A stretch of 64,000 nucleotides of DNA from Methylococcaceae bacterium UBA6146 (GTDB lineage: Bacteria > Pseudomonadota > Gammaproteobacteria > Methylococcales > Methylomonadaceae): NCBI GenBank assembly GCA_002422395.1, contig DIUY01000030.1, forward strand, positions 153,652 to 217,651, read 5' to 3'. The notes under the pieces are model-generated. The model ran no database searches and was not told where the DNA came from. It worked only from the letters and a program-made list of their open reading frames with translations. Every line of letters begins with the position of its first letter. Position 1 is the first letter of the stretch. Positions 25,260 through 33,283 of this stretch are shown here, piece by piece. The translations under genes were made by a program, and so were the position numbers.

Positions 25260-25958
25260 TTACCCGCACTTACTGTCGCCGCAGTTAAGGCAAGTCATGC
25301 AACCGTCCATCAACACCACTGCCTTTGTTTGGCATTTACTGCACAACAAGGCCTTGGCAGGAAAAGCCCCTTCATCATCAAGGCTTGAACTGTCGCTGTG
25401 TATCGCCTCAAACTCCTTACGCTTGGCGGCCATAAAACGTTGTTGATGTTCGCTGATTTCAGGGTCTTTCAACATGCCGATGCTTTTTAAGTGCGATTCA
25501 ATCGCACAACCGATTTCAGCCACCAGCGACGGCATGAACACCCCGCCTTTTTTAAAATAACCGCCTTTCGGGTCAAACACCGCTTTCAGCTCATCGACCA
25601 GAAAACAGGCATCGCCGCCCTTCCTGAACACCGCAGAAATAACCCGCGTCAACGCCAACACCCACTGGAAATGCTCCATATTTTTCGAGTTGATGAACAC
25701 CTCGTAAGGGCGGCGTTCTTCATGTTCCGTGCCTTGGTTCAAAATCATGTCGTTAATCGTGATATACAACGCATGTTCCGATTGCGGGGTTTTGATCTTG
25801 TAGGTTGAGCCATAGAGGATTTCCGGACGGGCGACATTTTCGTGCATGCTCTCGACGTCAAGCATTTTGGCTTCATTAAGGGCCTGTTCTGCGGCGGCTT
25901 TATCTTCGCTGGTCAGCACTTTGAAGCCGGTTATTTTTTTTGCTATTTTGTAGGTCAT
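25260..25958 (-). CDS. nrdJb: NrdJb, C-terminal component of split B12-dependent ribonucleotide reductase
   Basis: 232 residues corresponding to the TSCPD/C-terminal part of class II ribonucleotide reductases. The tail has CSKCQTKAVVLMDGCMTCLNCG, a Cys-pair-rich segment that serves thiol exchange or zinc binding in long NrdJ proteins. It contains VLALTRVISAVFRKGGDACFL and GGVFMPSLVAEIG. In Pseudomonas the reductase is likewise encoded as NrdJa and NrdJb, both needed. Here the two are not adjacent: about 1.8 kb of toxin-antitoxin and HEPN-like genes lies between them. It is convergent with yebC. Confidence 0.88.
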   Translation of the reverse strand: MTYKIAKKITGFKVLTSEDKAAAEQALNEAKMLDVESMHENVARPEILYGSTYKIKTPQSEHALYITINDMILNQGTEHEERRPYEVFINSKNMEHFQWVLALTRVISAVFRKGGDACFLVDELKAVFDPKGGYFKKGGVFMPSLVAEIGCAIESHLKSIGMLKDPEISEHQQRFMAAKRKEFEAIHSDSSSLDDEGAFPAKALLCSKCQTKAVVLMDGCMTCLNCGDSKCG

Positions 25959-26032
25959 GGTTGTAAATAGTTAGAGTAAAAAAATATTAAGTATCTGAAC
26001 TTGTTTGGTTAATGCTTGCTTTATTGGCGTAA

Positions 26033-26326
26033 TTACAAATAACGCTCAATAGCTAACGCGCCATGAAAAACACCCAAAATATCAATATTGCGGTTTTCCT
26101 TAATCAAATAAGCGATACGATAATGCCCATAAAGCAGGATACGAATATTGCCGTCAATGCCCGCGTTATATTGGTATCCGATTTCAGGATAGTCCAATAA
26201 AAGCTGCGCTTTTTGGTAAATCCCGTTAATTACTTTTACAGCCGCATTGGGATTGTCCACAGCAATATAGCTATAAATATCTTTCAACCAGACTTCTGCT
26301 TCGTTAGTCCAGTTTAGTTTTGCCAT
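26033..26326 (-). CDS. RelE/ParE-family toxin
   Basis: A 97-residue toxin of the RelE/ParE fold: WTNEAEVWLKDIYSYIA at the start, NIRILLYGHYRIAYLI in the middle and ILGVFHGAL near the end. It may inhibit translation or gyrase; which is not clear from sequence. Its start overlaps the upstream antitoxin by 13 bp, the normal antitoxin-first order. Confidence 0.85.
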   Translation of the reverse strand: MAKLNWTNEAEVWLKDIYSYIAVDNPNAAVKVINGIYQKAQLLLDYPEIGYQYNAGIDGNIRILLYGHYRIAYLIKENRNIDILGVFHGALAIERYL

Positions 26327-26499
26327 GATTGCATAAGAGTAAACATGTCTTCATTTGAGATAGTTTTATGCTGCTGCGAATCATCCAACCCGCGTTTAAT
26401 CATGCGGTGAAAAGCCAGCTCCCTTAATATTTCATCGTAGCTGCTATCATCAGGCTGGGCTTGGATAATTTCGGCCATGTGTTCTTTAGCTGCTTGCAT
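26314..26499 (-). CDS. Antitoxin of the RelE/ParE pair
   Basis: A 61-residue acidic protein (MQAAKEHMAEIIQ start). The ATG at 26499 is preferred because GAAGAGG lies a few bases upstream; the longer frame from 26592 adds an untypical basic stretch. The pattern (helical acidic body, DEILRELAFHRMIKRGLDDS) resembles short RelB/Phd-type or addiction-module antitoxins, but a DNA-binding N-terminal fold is not obvious. Confidence 0.7.
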   Translation of the reverse strand: MQAAKEHMAEIIQAQPDDSSYDEILRELAFHRMIKRGLDDSQQHKTISNEDMFTLMQSWQN

Positions 26500-26604
26500 A
26501 GTGACCTCTTCTTTAATAGTCCGAAAGTAGTTTTTAGCTCTATTTTTACCTGGCTTGTTTAAGCCCTTATTTATTAAGGTAGCTAGCATCACCCCAACAA
26601 GCCA

Positions 26605-26835
26605 TTAATTCGGCAAATGCTGCTCGTAGTTTTCAATAAATACCCCCAATGCCGTCACCAAACGGGCGAGCGGGTGGTTTTCATCGGCTCCGCCTAAATC
26701 CAGCAAGCGGTTTAGAACATTGATGGCAAATTCATAATCATGTTCGTTTTCAATAGGATACAATGGAATCGTTTCACACAACAAAGCATAGTGATTGATA
26801 ACTTGTGATGTGATGCTAGCGGTTAAGGTTTCCAT
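26605..26835 (-). CDS. HigA-like antitoxin lacking the HTH domain
   Basis: 76 residues matching the N-terminal part of HigA (IENEHDYEFAINVLNRLLDL, HPLARLVTALGVFIENYEQ). Full HigA proteins continue with a helix-turn-helix domain of about 60 residues; here a stop follows EQHLPN directly. The 13-bp overlap with the upstream higB-like toxin supports the pairing. Either a truncated antitoxin or a naturally short one. Confidence 0.7.
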   Translation of the reverse strand: METLTASITSQVINHYALLCETIPLYPIENEHDYEFAINVLNRLLDLGGADENHPLARLVTALGVFIENYEQHLPN

Positions 26836-27104
26836 AAATCGTACTCTTTGTGTGTCAACATAGCGCGGATGTAAACAGTCTGCGTATTAAAATGAATTGC
26901 GGCGATTAAACGATAGTGGTTGCCTGCAATATTGAAAATATAATAGTTTCCTACCTTATCAACTGAATTAAAAACAGTTTTCAGTTCAGAATAGGATTTG
27001 CTGGTTATTGTTTCAAGCTTTTTTCGCCATTCTTGTAATGGCGTTGCTGCTTGCGGATGCGCTATTGAGAAATCGCGTAATGCCTTGTTGCTTATGATTC
27101 GCAT
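26823..27104 (-). CDS. higB: HigB-family mRNA interferase toxin
   Basis: A 93-residue HigB-type (RelE superfamily) toxin: MRIISNKALRDFSIAHPQA, then WRKKLE, VFNIAGNHYRLIAAI-like NYYIFNIAGNHYRLIA, and MLTHKEYDLW at the end, which is characteristic of the HigB_toxin family. Such toxins cut mRNA on the ribosome. It precedes its antitoxin, the order typical of higBA modules. Confidence 0.87.
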   Translation of the reverse strand: MRIISNKALRDFSIAHPQAATPLQEWRKKLETITSKSYSELKTVFNSVDKVGNYYIFNIAGNHYRLIAAIHFNTQTVYIRAMLTHKEYDLWKP

Positions 27105-27154
27105 AGTGGGTCTATGAGGATGTTTCAGTAGGTATTGCGTTGGTGTTAGTTACC

Positions 27155-27634
27155 TCACCCCAACCTACTGCACTGCTGATCGAGATGAGCGATTAAAGCA
27201 CTGGCAGCCTGATACGATTTATCAGCTTCTATTTGGTCGACAACCTTGCCGCCATGCACGATGCCATTTCTACGTTTGGTAGAATCTTTGAACTCTTGCC
27301 AGAACGGCTGCCGGTTAACAGGGTCATTGGTAAGTGCCATGTAAAGTTTGCAAATTTTATTGTTGCCGCCAAGGTTGTAACCGTTAAGAAAGCCGATAAC
27401 GGAGGCTTCAAGGTACTCAAGCCCTTTGTATGCAAAGGCGGTAGATAATGCCCGCTCTACCCTGAATTCACATGCCATATGAGCAACTACTACCGATATA
27501 CTGTAATGGCCATCGTTGATTAAACTTTGGCTTGTGGCGAGTAGCTTTTGTGGATAGGTGTCGATGGTAAGTTCAACGCTCGTGGTCGTTGAGGTCTGAA
27601 TTAAGGATTGTACTTTAAGGAAAGATTCAGTCAT
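27155..27634 (-). CDS. HEPN-like protein of unknown function
   Basis: 159 residues, mostly helical. Two features suggest a HEPN fold: an N-terminal helix bundle in which GHYSISVVVAHMACEFRVE resembles the first HEPN helices, and RRNGIVHGG near residue 126, an Rx4H motif of the kind that forms HEPN ribonuclease active sites. It might be a stand-alone RNase, a toxin without visible partner, or an inactive relative. It lies upstream of higB in the island between the nrdJ halves. An AAGAG ribosome site precedes the ATG. Confidence 0.5.
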   Translation of the reverse strand: MTESFLKVQSLIQTSTTTSVELTIDTYPQKLLATSQSLINDGHYSISVVVAHMACEFRVERALSTAFAYKGLEYLEASVIGFLNGYNLGGNNKICKLYMALTNDPVNRQPFWQEFKDSTKRRNGIVHGGKVVDQIEADKSYQAASALIAHLDQQCSRLG

Positions 27635-27662
27635 TCATATATCTCTTAACTGTATAAGCCAT

Positions 27663-27738
27663 GTAGATACGCATCGCGTACCTTTTTAAAATTTGGTTTA
27701 ATGCAAAAATTTGAAAAGGTACGCGATGCGTACCCTAC
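27663..27738. repeat. Long inverted repeat next to nrdJa 3' end
   Basis: Arms GTAGATACGCATCGCGTACC and GGTACGCGATGCGTACCCTAC pair over about 20 bp with few mismatches. Pairing continues through TTTT/AAAA and AAATTT/AAATTT towards the loop. The element ends 11 bp before the nrdJa stop and marks the edge of the toxin-antitoxin island. It could be a terminator of nrdJa or a MITE-like repeat. Confidence 0.75.
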
Positions 27739-27748
27739 ACAAACCCAA

Positions 27749-29899
27749 CTAAAACTTCCCGTAATACCCCTCTTTCAACGCATCAAACAAATTGGCAGCT
27801 GAATGGATTTCGCCGTCATATTCAATTTCATCATTGCCTTTAAACTCAACAACCGAGCCGTCTTCCAGCGTGAACTGGTAGGTGGTGTTTTCAAGGTCGG
27901 ATTCCTTAACCAACACGCCTTGGAACACTTCAGGATTGAAGCGGAAGGTGGTGCAGCCTTTTAAGCCTTGTTCGTAGGCGTATTGGTAGATGGACTTGAA
28001 ATCCTCGTAAGGATAATCGGTCGGCACGTTGGCGGTTTTGGAGATGGACGAGTCTATCCATTTTTGCGCGGCGGCCTGGATGTCGACATGCTGCTTGGGG
28101 CTAACATCATCGGCGGCGATGAAGTAATCGGGCAGCTTATGCTTGGGGTCTTCGCTGTACGGCATCGCTTCGGGATTGACCAGTTCGCGGTAGGCCAGCA
28201 GTTCAAAGGAATAGACATCGACTTTTTCCTTGGACTTTTTACCGGCGCGGATGACGTTGCGCGAATAATGGTGGGCAAAGCTTGGCTCTATGCCGTTGCT
28301 GGCGTTGTTGGCCAGCGATAGCGAGATAGTGCCGGTCGGTGCGATGGAACTGTGGTGGGTGAAACGTGCGCCGGTTTCAATCAATTCGGCAACCAGTTCC
28401 GGTTCAATGAGCGCAATTTTTTGCATGTAGCGGCTGTATTTGCCATGCAACACTTTACCTGCGATTTGATCGCCGATTTTATAACCGTCAGCGACCATTT
28501 CGGGGCGCAGGTGCAACATTTCGCCAGTCACGGTGAACAGTTGTTCCATAATCGGCGCGGGGGCTTTTTCTTTCGCCAGCGACAAGGCCGCTTTCCAGCC
28601 TTCGACCGCCAACACTTTGGTGACTTCTTCGGTAAATTGCAGCGACTGCCCGTCGCCGTATTTCATGCCCAGCATGGTGACGGTTGAACCCAAGCCCAGA
28701 TAGCCCATGCCGTGCCGACGTTTGCTGATGATTTCCTCGCGCTGCTTTTCCAGCGGCAAGCCATTAAGCTCCACGACGTTATCGAGCATACGGGTAAAAA
28801 TCTTGATGGTTTTGCGGTAAGCCTCCCAATCAAAATACGCTTCGTTGGTGAACGGTTTTTTCACGAACCGCGTCAGGTTGATGGAACCTAACAGGCAACT
28901 GCCGTAAGGCGGCAACGGCTGTTCGCCGCAGGGGTTGGTGGCGCGGATTTTTTCACAAAACCAGTTGTTGTTCATCTCGTTGACTTTGTCGATCAGGATA
29001 AAGCCCGGTTCGGCGTAATCGTAGGTTGAACTCATGATGATGTCCCACAAGCGGCGGGCGGGGATGGTTTTGGTGATCCGGCACGCCACTAGACCATCGT
29101 CATTGACGATGTAACCTTCCTTGGTGGGAAAATCGCGCCAGATGACTTGTTGGCTGTCATGCAGATTGAGCTTGTCGGTTTTGGCTTCTTTTTCGGTGAC
29201 CGGAAAGGATAACGGCCAAGGCTGGTCGTTTTTTACCGCTTGCATAAATTCGGCAGTGATCAAAAGCGACAGATTGAACTGGCGTAGACGGCCATCTTCG
29301 CGCTTGGCGCGGATAAACTCGACCACATCAGGATGACCGACATCAAACGTACCCATTTGCGCCCCGCGTCTGCCGCCCGCAGACGACACGGTGAAACACA
29401 TCTTGTCGTAAATGTCCATGAACGACAGCGGGCCTGACGTGTACGCACCCGCGCCAGAAACATAAGCATTTTTAGGCCGCAATGTGGAAAACTCGTAGCC
29501 GATGCCGCAACCGGCTTTCAGTGTTAGACCGGCTTCATGCACTTTACCGAGAATGTCGTCCATAGAATCGGCGATAATACCGGACACGGTGCAATTGATC
29601 GTGGAGGTCGCCGGTTTATGTTCGAGCGCACCGGCATTGGAGACAATGCGTCCTGCCGGGATAGCGCCTTGGCGCAAAGCCCAGAGAAATTCTTTGTAAT
29701 ACTGCTCCTGTTTAGCCTTGCCTTGTTCGACCGCTGCAAGCGCTTTGGCGACCCGTTGATAGGTTTCATCAATCGTGTTGTCAATCGCTATCCCCTCTTT
29801 GGTTTTCAACCGGTATTTGGTGTCCCAAATATCCATTGACGCATCTTGAAAAGGTATTTCGGTAACGCTGCTGACTATCACATGAAGCTGTGCTGACAT
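27749..29899 (-). CDS. nrdJa: NrdJa, catalytic part of B12-dependent ribonucleotide reductase
   Basis: A 716-residue class II ribonucleotide reductase large component. Active-site segments include STINCTVSGIIADS near residue 95, the NPCGEQPLPPYGSC motif near 320 and the SIAPTGTISL loop near 540. It makes deoxyribonucleotides with adenosylcobalamin and works with or without oxygen. The C-terminal thiol-exchange part is encoded separately by nrdJb. The start at 29899 gives a leader of 21 residues before MDIWDTKY, which is a second possible start. The promoter region holds two NrdR-like boxes. Confidence 0.94.
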   Translation of the reverse strand: MSAQLHVIVSSVTEIPFQDASMDIWDTKYRLKTKEGIAIDNTIDETYQRVAKALAAVEQGKAKQEQYYKEFLWALRQGAIPAGRIVSNAGALEHKPATSTINCTVSGIIADSMDDILGKVHEAGLTLKAGCGIGYEFSTLRPKNAYVSGAGAYTSGPLSFMDIYDKMCFTVSSAGGRRGAQMGTFDVGHPDVVEFIRAKREDGRLRQFNLSLLITAEFMQAVKNDQPWPLSFPVTEKEAKTDKLNLHDSQQVIWRDFPTKEGYIVNDDGLVACRITKTIPARRLWDIIMSSTYDYAEPGFILIDKVNEMNNNWFCEKIRATNPCGEQPLPPYGSCLLGSINLTRFVKKPFTNEAYFDWEAYRKTIKIFTRMLDNVVELNGLPLEKQREEIISKRRHGMGYLGLGSTVTMLGMKYGDGQSLQFTEEVTKVLAVEGWKAALSLAKEKAPAPIMEQLFTVTGEMLHLRPEMVADGYKIGDQIAGKVLHGKYSRYMQKIALIEPELVAELIETGARFTHHSSIAPTGTISLSLANNASNGIEPSFAHHYSRNVIRAGKKSKEKVDVYSFELLAYRELVNPEAMPYSEDPKHKLPDYFIAADDVSPKQHVDIQAAAQKWIDSSISKTANVPTDYPYEDFKSIYQYAYEQGLKGCTTFRFNPEVFQGVLVKESDLENTTYQFTLEDGSVVEFKGNDEIEYDGEIHSAANLFDALKEGYYGKF

Positions 29900-29987
29900 T
29901 GATTATATTTCCGTGGCGGTGGTTGGGTAAAAACATAGAAATAAACCATAAATCAACACCTTAAAAGGCTAGGCTGATTTACGAATT

Positions 29988-30003
29988 AATCTACATATAG
30001 ATT
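29988..30003 (-). promoter_or_regulatory. NrdR-box-like palindrome 1
   Basis: The core CTACATATAG (29991-30000) fits the NrdR-box core CwAtATaTwG at 9 of 10 positions and lies within an 18-bp near-palindrome TAATCTACATATAGATTA. It is about 90 bp upstream of the nrdJa start. Confidence 0.65.
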
Positions 30004-30018
30004 ATTTTTTATATACTA

Positions 30019-30034
30019 GCACAATATATAGTAT
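30019..30034 (-). promoter_or_regulatory. NrdR-box-like palindrome 2
   Basis: GCACAATATATAGTAT matches the NrdR consensus acaCwAtATaTwGtgt at 14 of 16 positions, with the full core CAATATATAG at 30022-30031. The core lies exactly 31 bp from that of box 1, about three helical turns, the arrangement typical for NrdR repression of ribonucleotide reductase genes. Confidence 0.72.
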
Positions 30035-30271
30035 TAAAAAGTAAAATAATTGAGTTTGAGCAATAAATGATTTTTATTAAAAAACATCTTGCCAAGGGGG
30101 TGTTTGTTAAGATAAATGGGGGTGGGAGTGGTAATTGCCTATAATCAATCGGGAATTTATTAACCTTATTTTGTGCCTGTCCTTGGGTTTTATTTTTGGT
30201 AGGTATGGGATAAGGTGCTAAATTGCACCAAAATAAAAACGCCGTTTAGCATCACAACAGTCTGTTTGGCC

Positions 30272-31453
30272 ATGAATAAAAATAACGCTATCTCTAATAC
30301 ACTTGCCGAAAAAAAAGCAATAACTGCTTTACGAATGTATTTGCAAAAAAAAATCAGGGTATCTTTTAAAGAGTTATCCTTGGAAAAGGATTATGAATAT
30401 ATTAACGGTCTCTACATTAAATATCCCGACAACCCGAGTGCTTTAATAGCAAAAGGTTATCTGGAATGGCGTTTTGGTGATAAAGCTAAAGGTGAATCGT
30501 TATTTGAAAAAGCATTTAAAATAGCCAAAGACACTGGCTATGAATTAAAAGGACGTGAAATTGGCATAAACACTTATCTGGGCACGTCCTGTATCGATGA
30601 AGACATTATCGGCACACAACCTAAATTTCCCGATTTTAATCATGTCCGTGTTGCAACGGCGGAACACTCCATAATTCTTGCCGCTTGTGACGAAATTTAT
30701 TTTCAGAAATTTGGCAGGGCTTTTACAGGCATCTGCCTGAAGCACTCAAAAGGGGTTGTGCATATTCATGTAATAAATCCCAGCAAGGATACCTTGCGCT
30801 TTTTTGAAAACATACAAGATACCCGAATATCTTTTAGCACTGAACAAACAGAAATTAATAGCCGCTCTTATTATGCTTCCAGCCGATTTTTAGTCGCCCC
30901 ATTTATTCTAGATGCCTATGATGCCAATGTTTTAATTCTTGATATAGACTCAATCGTTACCAGAAATGTGGATCCGTTGATCAGAGCGCTGGCAAACGGA
31001 CCTGAAGATGTTTTCGTACCGACCATGCCACATGCGTGGAATCCATGGAATTATCATCTGGCAGGCACTGTGTTACTTAAAAACAACCCTCTCATGAAAG
31101 AGTTTTTTCGTCATTTTTCAATTTATTACGATAAAGCGGCACAAAGGTTGGATGCCAATGATAATGCGTGGTGGATAGATCAGAATTCATTGTATAGGGC
31201 TATTTTGCGGTTAGAAAAAAATGGCGGCCAAGCGGGCAATGTAAAAAAATACGGCACCATCGTAACTGGCCCGCAGAATTTAGGAAAAGATGAATTTTCA
31301 AAGCTGCTCAATTTATATAACAACAACATCGACTTTTCAGGGAGGGCGACAACCGATGGCAACGACGAGTTTATCGCTGTTTTGACGCCTTTATTGAAGC
31401 ATAAAGGCTTAGCCGCCATGTTTCTTGAGTCTTTTTACGATAGCTGCAAGTAG
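30272..31453 (+). CDS. Predicted glycosyltransferase-like protein, orphan
   Basis: A 393-residue protein. The N-terminal 110 residues look like a helical TPR-like region (YPDNPSALIAKGYLEWRFGD with a GESLFEKAF repeat). The C-terminal part has a nucleotide-diphospho-sugar transferase pattern: ANVLILDIDSIVTRNVDPL contains a DxD (DID) motif, and HLAGTVLLKNN and DNAWWIDQNSLYRA fit GT8-like or related folds. The start at 30272 (MNKNNA) is preferred over 30215, whose extra residues look non-coding; no strong ribosome site precedes either. The gene is AT-rich relative to its neighbours. No family is claimed. Confidence 0.6.
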   Translation: MNKNNAISNTLAEKKAITALRMYLQKKIRVSFKELSLEKDYEYINGLYIKYPDNPSALIAKGYLEWRFGDKAKGESLFEKAFKIAKDTGYELKGREIGINTYLGTSCIDEDIIGTQPKFPDFNHVRVATAEHSIILAACDEIYFQKFGRAFTGICLKHSKGVVHIHVINPSKDTLRFFENIQDTRISFSTEQTEINSRSYYASSRFLVAPFILDAYDANVLILDIDSIVTRNVDPLIRALANGPEDVFVPTMPHAWNPWNYHLAGTVLLKNNPLMKEFFRHFSIYYDKAAQRLDANDNAWWIDQNSLYRAILRLEKNGGQAGNVKKYGTIVTGPQNLGKDEFSKLLNLYNNNIDFSGRATTDGNDEFIAVLTPLLKHKGLAAMFLESFYDSCK

Positions 31454-31559
31454 CTTTTTTCATAACCCTTGCCCCTACGATGTTAAAAACTTATGGACGA
31501 CCACACTTGCCAACATTGTTCAGGACACAAAGTTAAGTAGCCTCACACTGATTGATTAC

Positions 31560-32555
31560 GTGCTTATATCCGATAAACAAAAAAAAATTCTGGTTCTCCT
31601 GGCAGATGGTGAGTTCCATTCAGGCACCGAGCTGGCGCATGCGCTTGGCGTCAGCCGTTCGGCTGTCTGGAAGCAACTGGGCGGCCTGGCTGAGTTAGGT
31701 TTGCAACATGCGGCAGTTAGGGGTAAAGGCTACCGCTTAGATACCCCGTTAGAATTGCTGTCAGTATCAGCAATACAAGCGTTTCTTAACAACCGTTCTG
31801 GCCCGTTGATTTCAGCCTTGGAAATTCATGACCAAATCGACTCCACCAACCATTATTTAGCTTTACGTTCACAGCAGGGTGCAAAATCAGGCTTGGTTTG
31901 CTTTGCCGAACATCAGACTGCGGGCAAAGGCAGGCGCGGACGGCAATGGGTTTCGCCATTCGGCAGCAATATTTATTTGTCCATACTTTGGCGCTTTCAA
32001 TTGGGTTATGCGGCAATCACTGGTTTAAGCCTGGCAATCGGAGTTGCGGTTATTAGGGCGTTAAAACAACTGGGCTTTAATGACGTGGGGCTAAAATGGC
32101 CCAATGACATTTACAGTCAGGGCAAAAAACTGGGTGGCATCTTGATTGAAGTGTCAGGGGAAAGTGAGGGCCCTTGTACGGCAATTATCGGTCTGGGATT
32201 AAACCGGTTTTTACCGGATGCGGCCGCCGACAGCATTGCCCAAGCATGGACTGATTTGAGCAAAATAAGCCCCTCGACATTACCAAGCAGAAACCAGCTG
32301 GCGGGGGTTTTATTAAACCATCTGCTTGCCATCATTGCCGATTTTGAACAACTGGGCATCCAGGCTTATCTGGAGGAATGGCGCAGTTATGATTGCCTGC
32401 ACAACCAACCGGCAACCCTGTTTATTGGCGGACAAGCGTTCAGCGGGGTTATTGCAGGCATAGATGATAACGGCTTGTTATTAATCAAAAACACTGACGG
32501 TAAAGTTCAGGCTTTTGCATCCGGCGAAGTCAGCTTTCATAGGACGGCCTTATGA
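31560..32555 (+). CDS. birA: Biotin--[acetyl-CoA-carboxylase] ligase / biotin operon repressor
   Basis: 331 residues if begun at the GTG at 31560. An N-terminal winged HTH (KKILVLLADGEFHSGTELAHALGVSRSAVWK) is followed by the biotin ligase domain with the biotinyl-AMP loop GKGRRGRQW, KWPNDIY and GGILIE. The enzyme biotinylates the carboxyl carrier protein, and the HTH form can repress biotin genes. The only upstream ATG in frame (31425) overlaps the preceding gene and adds 45 residues of untypical sequence, so GTG is preferred, although no clear Shine-Dalgarno is visible. It overlaps coaX by ATGA. Confidence 0.92.
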   Translation: MLISDKQKKILVLLADGEFHSGTELAHALGVSRSAVWKQLGGLAELGLQHAAVRGKGYRLDTPLELLSVSAIQAFLNNRSGPLISALEIHDQIDSTNHYLALRSQQGAKSGLVCFAEHQTAGKGRRGRQWVSPFGSNIYLSILWRFQLGYAAITGLSLAIGVAVIRALKQLGFNDVGLKWPNDIYSQGKKLGGILIEVSGESEGPCTAIIGLGLNRFLPDAAADSIAQAWTDLSKISPSTLPSRNQLAGVLLNHLLAIIADFEQLGIQAYLEEWRSYDCLHNQPATLFIGGQAFSGVIAGIDDNGLLLIKNTDGKVQAFASGEVSFHRTAL

Positions 32556-33283
32556 ACCTATTGATTGATATAGGCAATACCCGCATGAAATGGGCGGTCA
32601 GTAAAAACCGCCACATTATTGCCGGACAGCCCCTTGCCAATCATCGACTAGACCGGCAGCAGCTGATAACGCTCTGGAAAAGCATAATCCGACCGCAACA
32701 TATTGCCATTGCCTGCGTCAGTGCCCGATCTTTATTGGCATTGGTGCAGTCGGTCGCGAACGAGCTATGGCCTGATGTTGACATCCTTCGGGTTCAAGCC
32801 CAAGCCCACGCGTTCGGCGTGACCAATGCGTACCCGCAACCTGAAAAGCTAGGTGTTGACCGCTGGCTAACGTTAGTGGCTGCGCGTCAGGGTTACGCCC
32901 TCCCCGCTTGTATTGTCGATTGCGGCACTGCGATAACTGTAGATTTATTGGCTGGCCAAGGTAACCACCAAGGCGGATTTATCAGCCCTGGGCTTAGGCT
33001 GATGAGGCAGACACTGGCCGAAGGCACCAATGCCCTGCCGTTTAGTGAATCGCGGCATACGCTGCAACCGGCAACCACCACCGAGGCCGCCATCTATAGC
33101 GGCACCTTATCGGCGGCTATTGGCTTGATCGAGCATGTGCTAAAAAAACAGCCTGAAACCATACAGCTAATTTTGACAGGTGGCGACGCCGAACTTATCG
33201 CGGAACAGCTATTGATCCCTGTTGTTATTGATATGGATTTGGTGTTGCGCGGGTTAGCAATCATTTTAGACGGCACATCATGA
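32552..33283 (+). CDS. coaX: Type III pantothenate kinase
   Basis: A 243-residue CoaX that phosphorylates pantothenate in the first step of CoA synthesis. It has the phosphate-binding DIGNTRMKWAV, the GVDRWL motif and CGTAITVDLL of the ASKHA fold, and a C-terminal LTGGDAELI. The length is normal. ATGA overlaps on both sides tie it to birA and the SPOR-domain gene, a common arrangement in gammaproteobacteria. panD elsewhere in the window belongs to the same pathway. Confidence 0.95.
   Translation: MNLLIDIGNTRMKWAVSKNRHIIAGQPLANHRLDRQQLITLWKSIIRPQHIAIACVSARSLLALVQSVANELWPDVDILRVQAQAHAFGVTNAYPQPEKLGVDRWLTLVAARQGYALPACIVDCGTAITVDLLAGQGNHQGGFISPGLRLMRQTLAEGTNALPFSESRHTLQPATTTEAAIYSGTLSAAIGLIEHVLKKQPETIQLILTGGDAELIAEQLLIPVVIDMDLVLRGLAIILDGTS

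Larger units (their letters stand above)
29900..30271. promoter_or_regulatory. nrdJa upstream region
   Basis: 372 bp, strongly AT-rich, between divergent nrdJa and the glycosyltransferase at 30272. It holds the two NrdR-like boxes (separate entries). No cobalamin riboswitch landmarks were found. A GGGGGTG-rich patch at 30097-30129 and short T-runs near 30190 are otherwise unexplained. Confidence 0.5.

Noticed and set aside
26500..26592. N-terminal extension of the RelE/ParE antitoxin
   Set aside because: The extra 31 residues are basic and lack a ribosome site, while the internal ATG at 26499 has one.
29900..30271. Cobalamin riboswitch upstream of the B12-dependent reductase
   Set aside because: No B12-box-like GCCACTG word or nested stem pattern was found; the region is AT-rich and explained better by NrdR-like boxes.
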